Notes under the pieces: model-generated
Databases searched by the model: none
The model's input: only the letters and a program-made list of their open reading frames with translations
Told to the model about the DNA's origin: nothing
Shown here: positions 61,636-64,000 of the stretch, in pieces
Layout of the letters: every line of letters starts with the position of its first letter
How positions within the stretch are numbered: position 1 is the stretch's first letter
Origin: Urechis unicinctus
Lineage: Eukaryota > Annelida > Polychaeta > Xenopneusta > Urechidae
Length of the DNA: 64,000 nucleotides
Assembly (NCBI GenBank): GCA_034190875.2
Contig: CM067343.1
Coordinates: 25,836,498 to 25,900,497, forward strand
Direction of reading: 5' to 3'
Position numbers and translations under genes: made by a program

Positions 61636-63462
61636 TATACAGTGATATAATATGCCACTAAGCCCTATCCAATCATCACGACTTGTTCTTCAAGGACAAG
61701 TAAATTGTAGCAGGAAAGCTAAACGCACCTGTTAATGCATGCAATGAGTCCCATACAAAAGGACGTTGTTTCTGCTAACACTGAGTAAATCTGTGATATA
61801 CTCGGTACAACACATATTTTGACCATACCATCTATGCGCCAAAGTTTGACCTGGCTGCAAAGGTTCTGCCATGAACAAAACGACCAACTGACACGCCGTA
61901 GCTGGCAGCGGCGGAAATGGCTAATCAACACACCAGCAAGCACTTCAAGATTAGAGATCCTCTTGTGTTCCCCCTAACCCATCGCGTTATCAAGGAGATG
62001 AGATCCTTGGAGGTCATGGCTCAGACATATCACAGCTGGTGATGAATATCCTACACACATCTTTTTGATTCTAGGTTTGGATTGTCCATAAACTAGCTCC
62101 ATCATCGGATCATGGCAAATATTGCTTCATAGCGCTTTTCTAAATTCCTATTGCTCCGATCGCCTGCTGCAGCAGAGTTTAGTCAGCAAAGGCAGTTATG
62201 CCAAGCTGGTAGTACTCGTCGCAAGAAGCATCAAATATTTGTATATCTACTTAAACCCAATATATCGTTATTTATCCGCGATTGTAACAACACTTGCCTT
62301 CAATGTTGACTATGTATCCATCCGTCAGATGTCTATCACATTAATGTGCAAGAGTCTTTAAGACTTCACTTTACGGAAGATAATTGACCAAGAACAAATT
62401 TTTGAGAAGAACAATCGCCAACATCTGTAATGTTCTATTCCTATTATTTCAATAGCACAACAAAATTCACAATATATAGTGGTCAGTATGTTAGATAATT
62501 AGCAACGAGAATCAACGAAAAAGACACTGAATCCAGATAAAAACGCAGCTGAAGTGACGCAAGTAGAATCATAAACACACACAACAGTAATTTGAGGACT
62601 CCTGTAATGATGCAGCGCGTTTCCAGTAAAATCTTCATGATTCGGGAGACCTGAAATTAATGTCATCAATCTCACTAGACTTTTGCTATAGTAAAGAACT
62701 GATAAGAGACGCAGTTTGTCCATCAACGATGGCAAGGCACAGCACATTGACGTTTGACTGCATAAACTGACATTATAATTGCATTCACATAATTACCCTT
62801 GATTATGTTTAGTCGATGGCATCCGAGAGGGATAATGAGCGAAAATTCCGAGTGGGCATCTATCCAATCGCTGTTGTGTTTTATTTAATTATTCATCGCA
62901 CTTAACATACAGAACATAATGACAGCGATTACAATCAGAGATAATTATACTTTTATGGGGCAAAATCATCAATAGATGGAACCTCAGCTAAGCAAAACAC
63001 ATGAAGGAAATGGCAATAGCGGTAGAAGTCAACAGGCAAGGTACAATGGATCATGACATCATTTGTAAGTAATTTGCAAGATGTCGCATTGTTCTACGCA
63101 AATACTTTTAAATAGCTTATTAGACAGATGTCCATGAAATATGATGACACATTGGATAATGCATTATTCTATACAATGCCAGGTTGTCTTTTATGCGAAG
63201 ATAATTTAAAACGGGTTGAGGGTGGAGCAATTAGGGTTTACTTGATTAATGCTCCTTAGTTAACCTATATCATTTGTGAGATGCCAGCAAACCTACTGTG
63301 GATCATAAATGCCGAGGTTTTTAATCAATACCTCATAAGTAATAACTCACCGTGACGCCGCTTACAAGTTACTTCACTTCACTCAGTCATACGAGAGATG
63401 CTTCCCTGATCATGTTAGTCACATCTTGTTATTCATGTGGTTTAATTCAACTGTGCTATTAA
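61636..63462. other. Unassigned DNA, one candidate exon
   Basis: No repeat match was found. The candidate at 61,917-62,042 is the only item of note. Confidence 0.5.
61917..62042 (+). other. Candidate small ORF or first exon, 41 codons
   Basis: An ATG in strong context (G at -3, G at +4) has an in-frame TAG six codons upstream. It opens a frame read as MANQHTSKHFKIRDPLVFPL and then HRVIKEMRSLEVMAQTYHSW, ending at a TGA. The final tg/gtgatg could instead be a weak splice donor. The sequence is rich in ordinary, non-A+T-driven codons. A second + frame is also open across the same place (reading SLTWLQRFCHEQNDQL), which weakens the call. No family is recognised. Confidence 0.22.
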
Positions 63463-63485
63463 ATATATATGAATGTATATGTATG

Positions 63486-63568
<83 letters not shown>
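63463..63568. repeat. (TA)n microsatellite
   Basis: Nearly pure alternating TA with two short interruptions. Confidence 0.97.
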
Positions 63569-63569
<1 letters not shown>

Positions 63570-64000
63570 CGTAGTCTCCAACATTTCGTTGAAAAATTTG
63601 TTAGTACATTTTTACTATCAATATTTGTTATTTATTAATTTGCCATATCTTAAGTTTCGTGCCCATATATATTTGCAGAATACTAATATTTTTAAATCAT
63701 TTTCCGTCATCGCGGATTAGAATTATAATATTTGTTGCGGATATGATCATTAATGAGCCATTGGCAGAGTTTTGTGGACTTATTCAAAGTTGCAGATTGA
63801 AGAATAATGAGAGAAAATAGTTTTTTCGATATTTAAGATATAAAAAAACTTCAAATCTTTAAAAATAAAAATTTACCTATTCTACGCAAATGTTTTTAAA
63901 CATTATTTTGACCATTTGGGACAAAGTATATACGAATGCACTGAAGATGTTTAGCTTATCATGTAATGGCAACAAAAGGTTAGTTGTTAAAATTTAACTT
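63569..64000. other. Very A+T-rich end of window, no gene seen
   Basis: Homopolymer-like A and T runs are denser here than elsewhere. No open frame or repeat match was found. Confidence 0.5.

Overview
The window looks like non-coding DNA from a large eukaryotic genome, most likely an animal. It is roughly 62-63% A+T by eye. It carries long (TA)n, (CA)n/(TG)n and (GA)n/(CT)n microsatellites, has no operon-like gene packing, and has no open frame much longer than chance would give at this composition (the longest outside microsatellites is 141 codons). The only recognisable protein family is a broken non-LTR retrotransposon (LINE) with CR1/Jockey-like reverse transcriptase motifs at about 37.16-38.94 kb on the + strand. 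Such elements are mainly metazoan. I cannot name the species.

The main result is large-scale repetition. Most of the window can be read as two diverged copies of one long unit, plus the start of a third. Copy 1 runs from the left edge to about 28.7 kb and copy 2 from about 28.7 kb to about 60.6 kb. A further partial copy follows at about 60.8-61.6 kb. I labelled matching blocks A1, A2, A3, A4, A5, E-prime, D, D2, E and F. They occur in the same order and strand in both copies. The offset between copies grows from about 28.7 kb at the left to about 36.6 kb at the right, as expected if each copy later gained or lost segments. Blocks are roughly 70-90% identical by eye. They hold no conserved reading frame, so this looks like old duplicated non-coding DNA.

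Layout: 0-11 kb, blocks A1-A5 of copy 1 with unshared inserts and block G; 11-19 kb, mostly unassigned, with a 380-bp TA/GA/CT microsatellite and a short D copy; 19-25 kb, E, E-prime, D, D2, CA/TA microsatellite, E, F; 25-28.7 kb unassigned; 28.7-35.2 kb, A1-A6 of copy 2; 36.4-37.1 kb, a recent 313-bp tandem duplication; 37.2-38.9 kb, the LINE fossil; 39.3-42.1 kb, TA/TG microsatellite and a third copy of A4-A6; 44.9-47.3 kb, a nearly identical tandem pair of E-prime differing mainly by small indels; 48.5-49.75 kb, a CpG-richer island with two perfect CRE palindromes and candidate exons on both strands; 50.2-61.6 kb, D, D2, E, F, G, H of copy 2 separated by unassigned DNA; 61.6-64 kb unassigned with one candidate exon and a TA microsatellite.

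No rRNA, tRNA, CRISPR array, intact transposon, LTR element or viral fossil was recognised. The candidate exons at 10.3, 33.0, 48.8, 49.6, 54.5 and 61.9 kb are weak. They rest on start context, splice-like flanks or hydrophobic profile, not on recognised homology. They all lie in segments not shared between the two copies, which is itself notable. Block boundaries are judged by eye and may be off by tens of bases.
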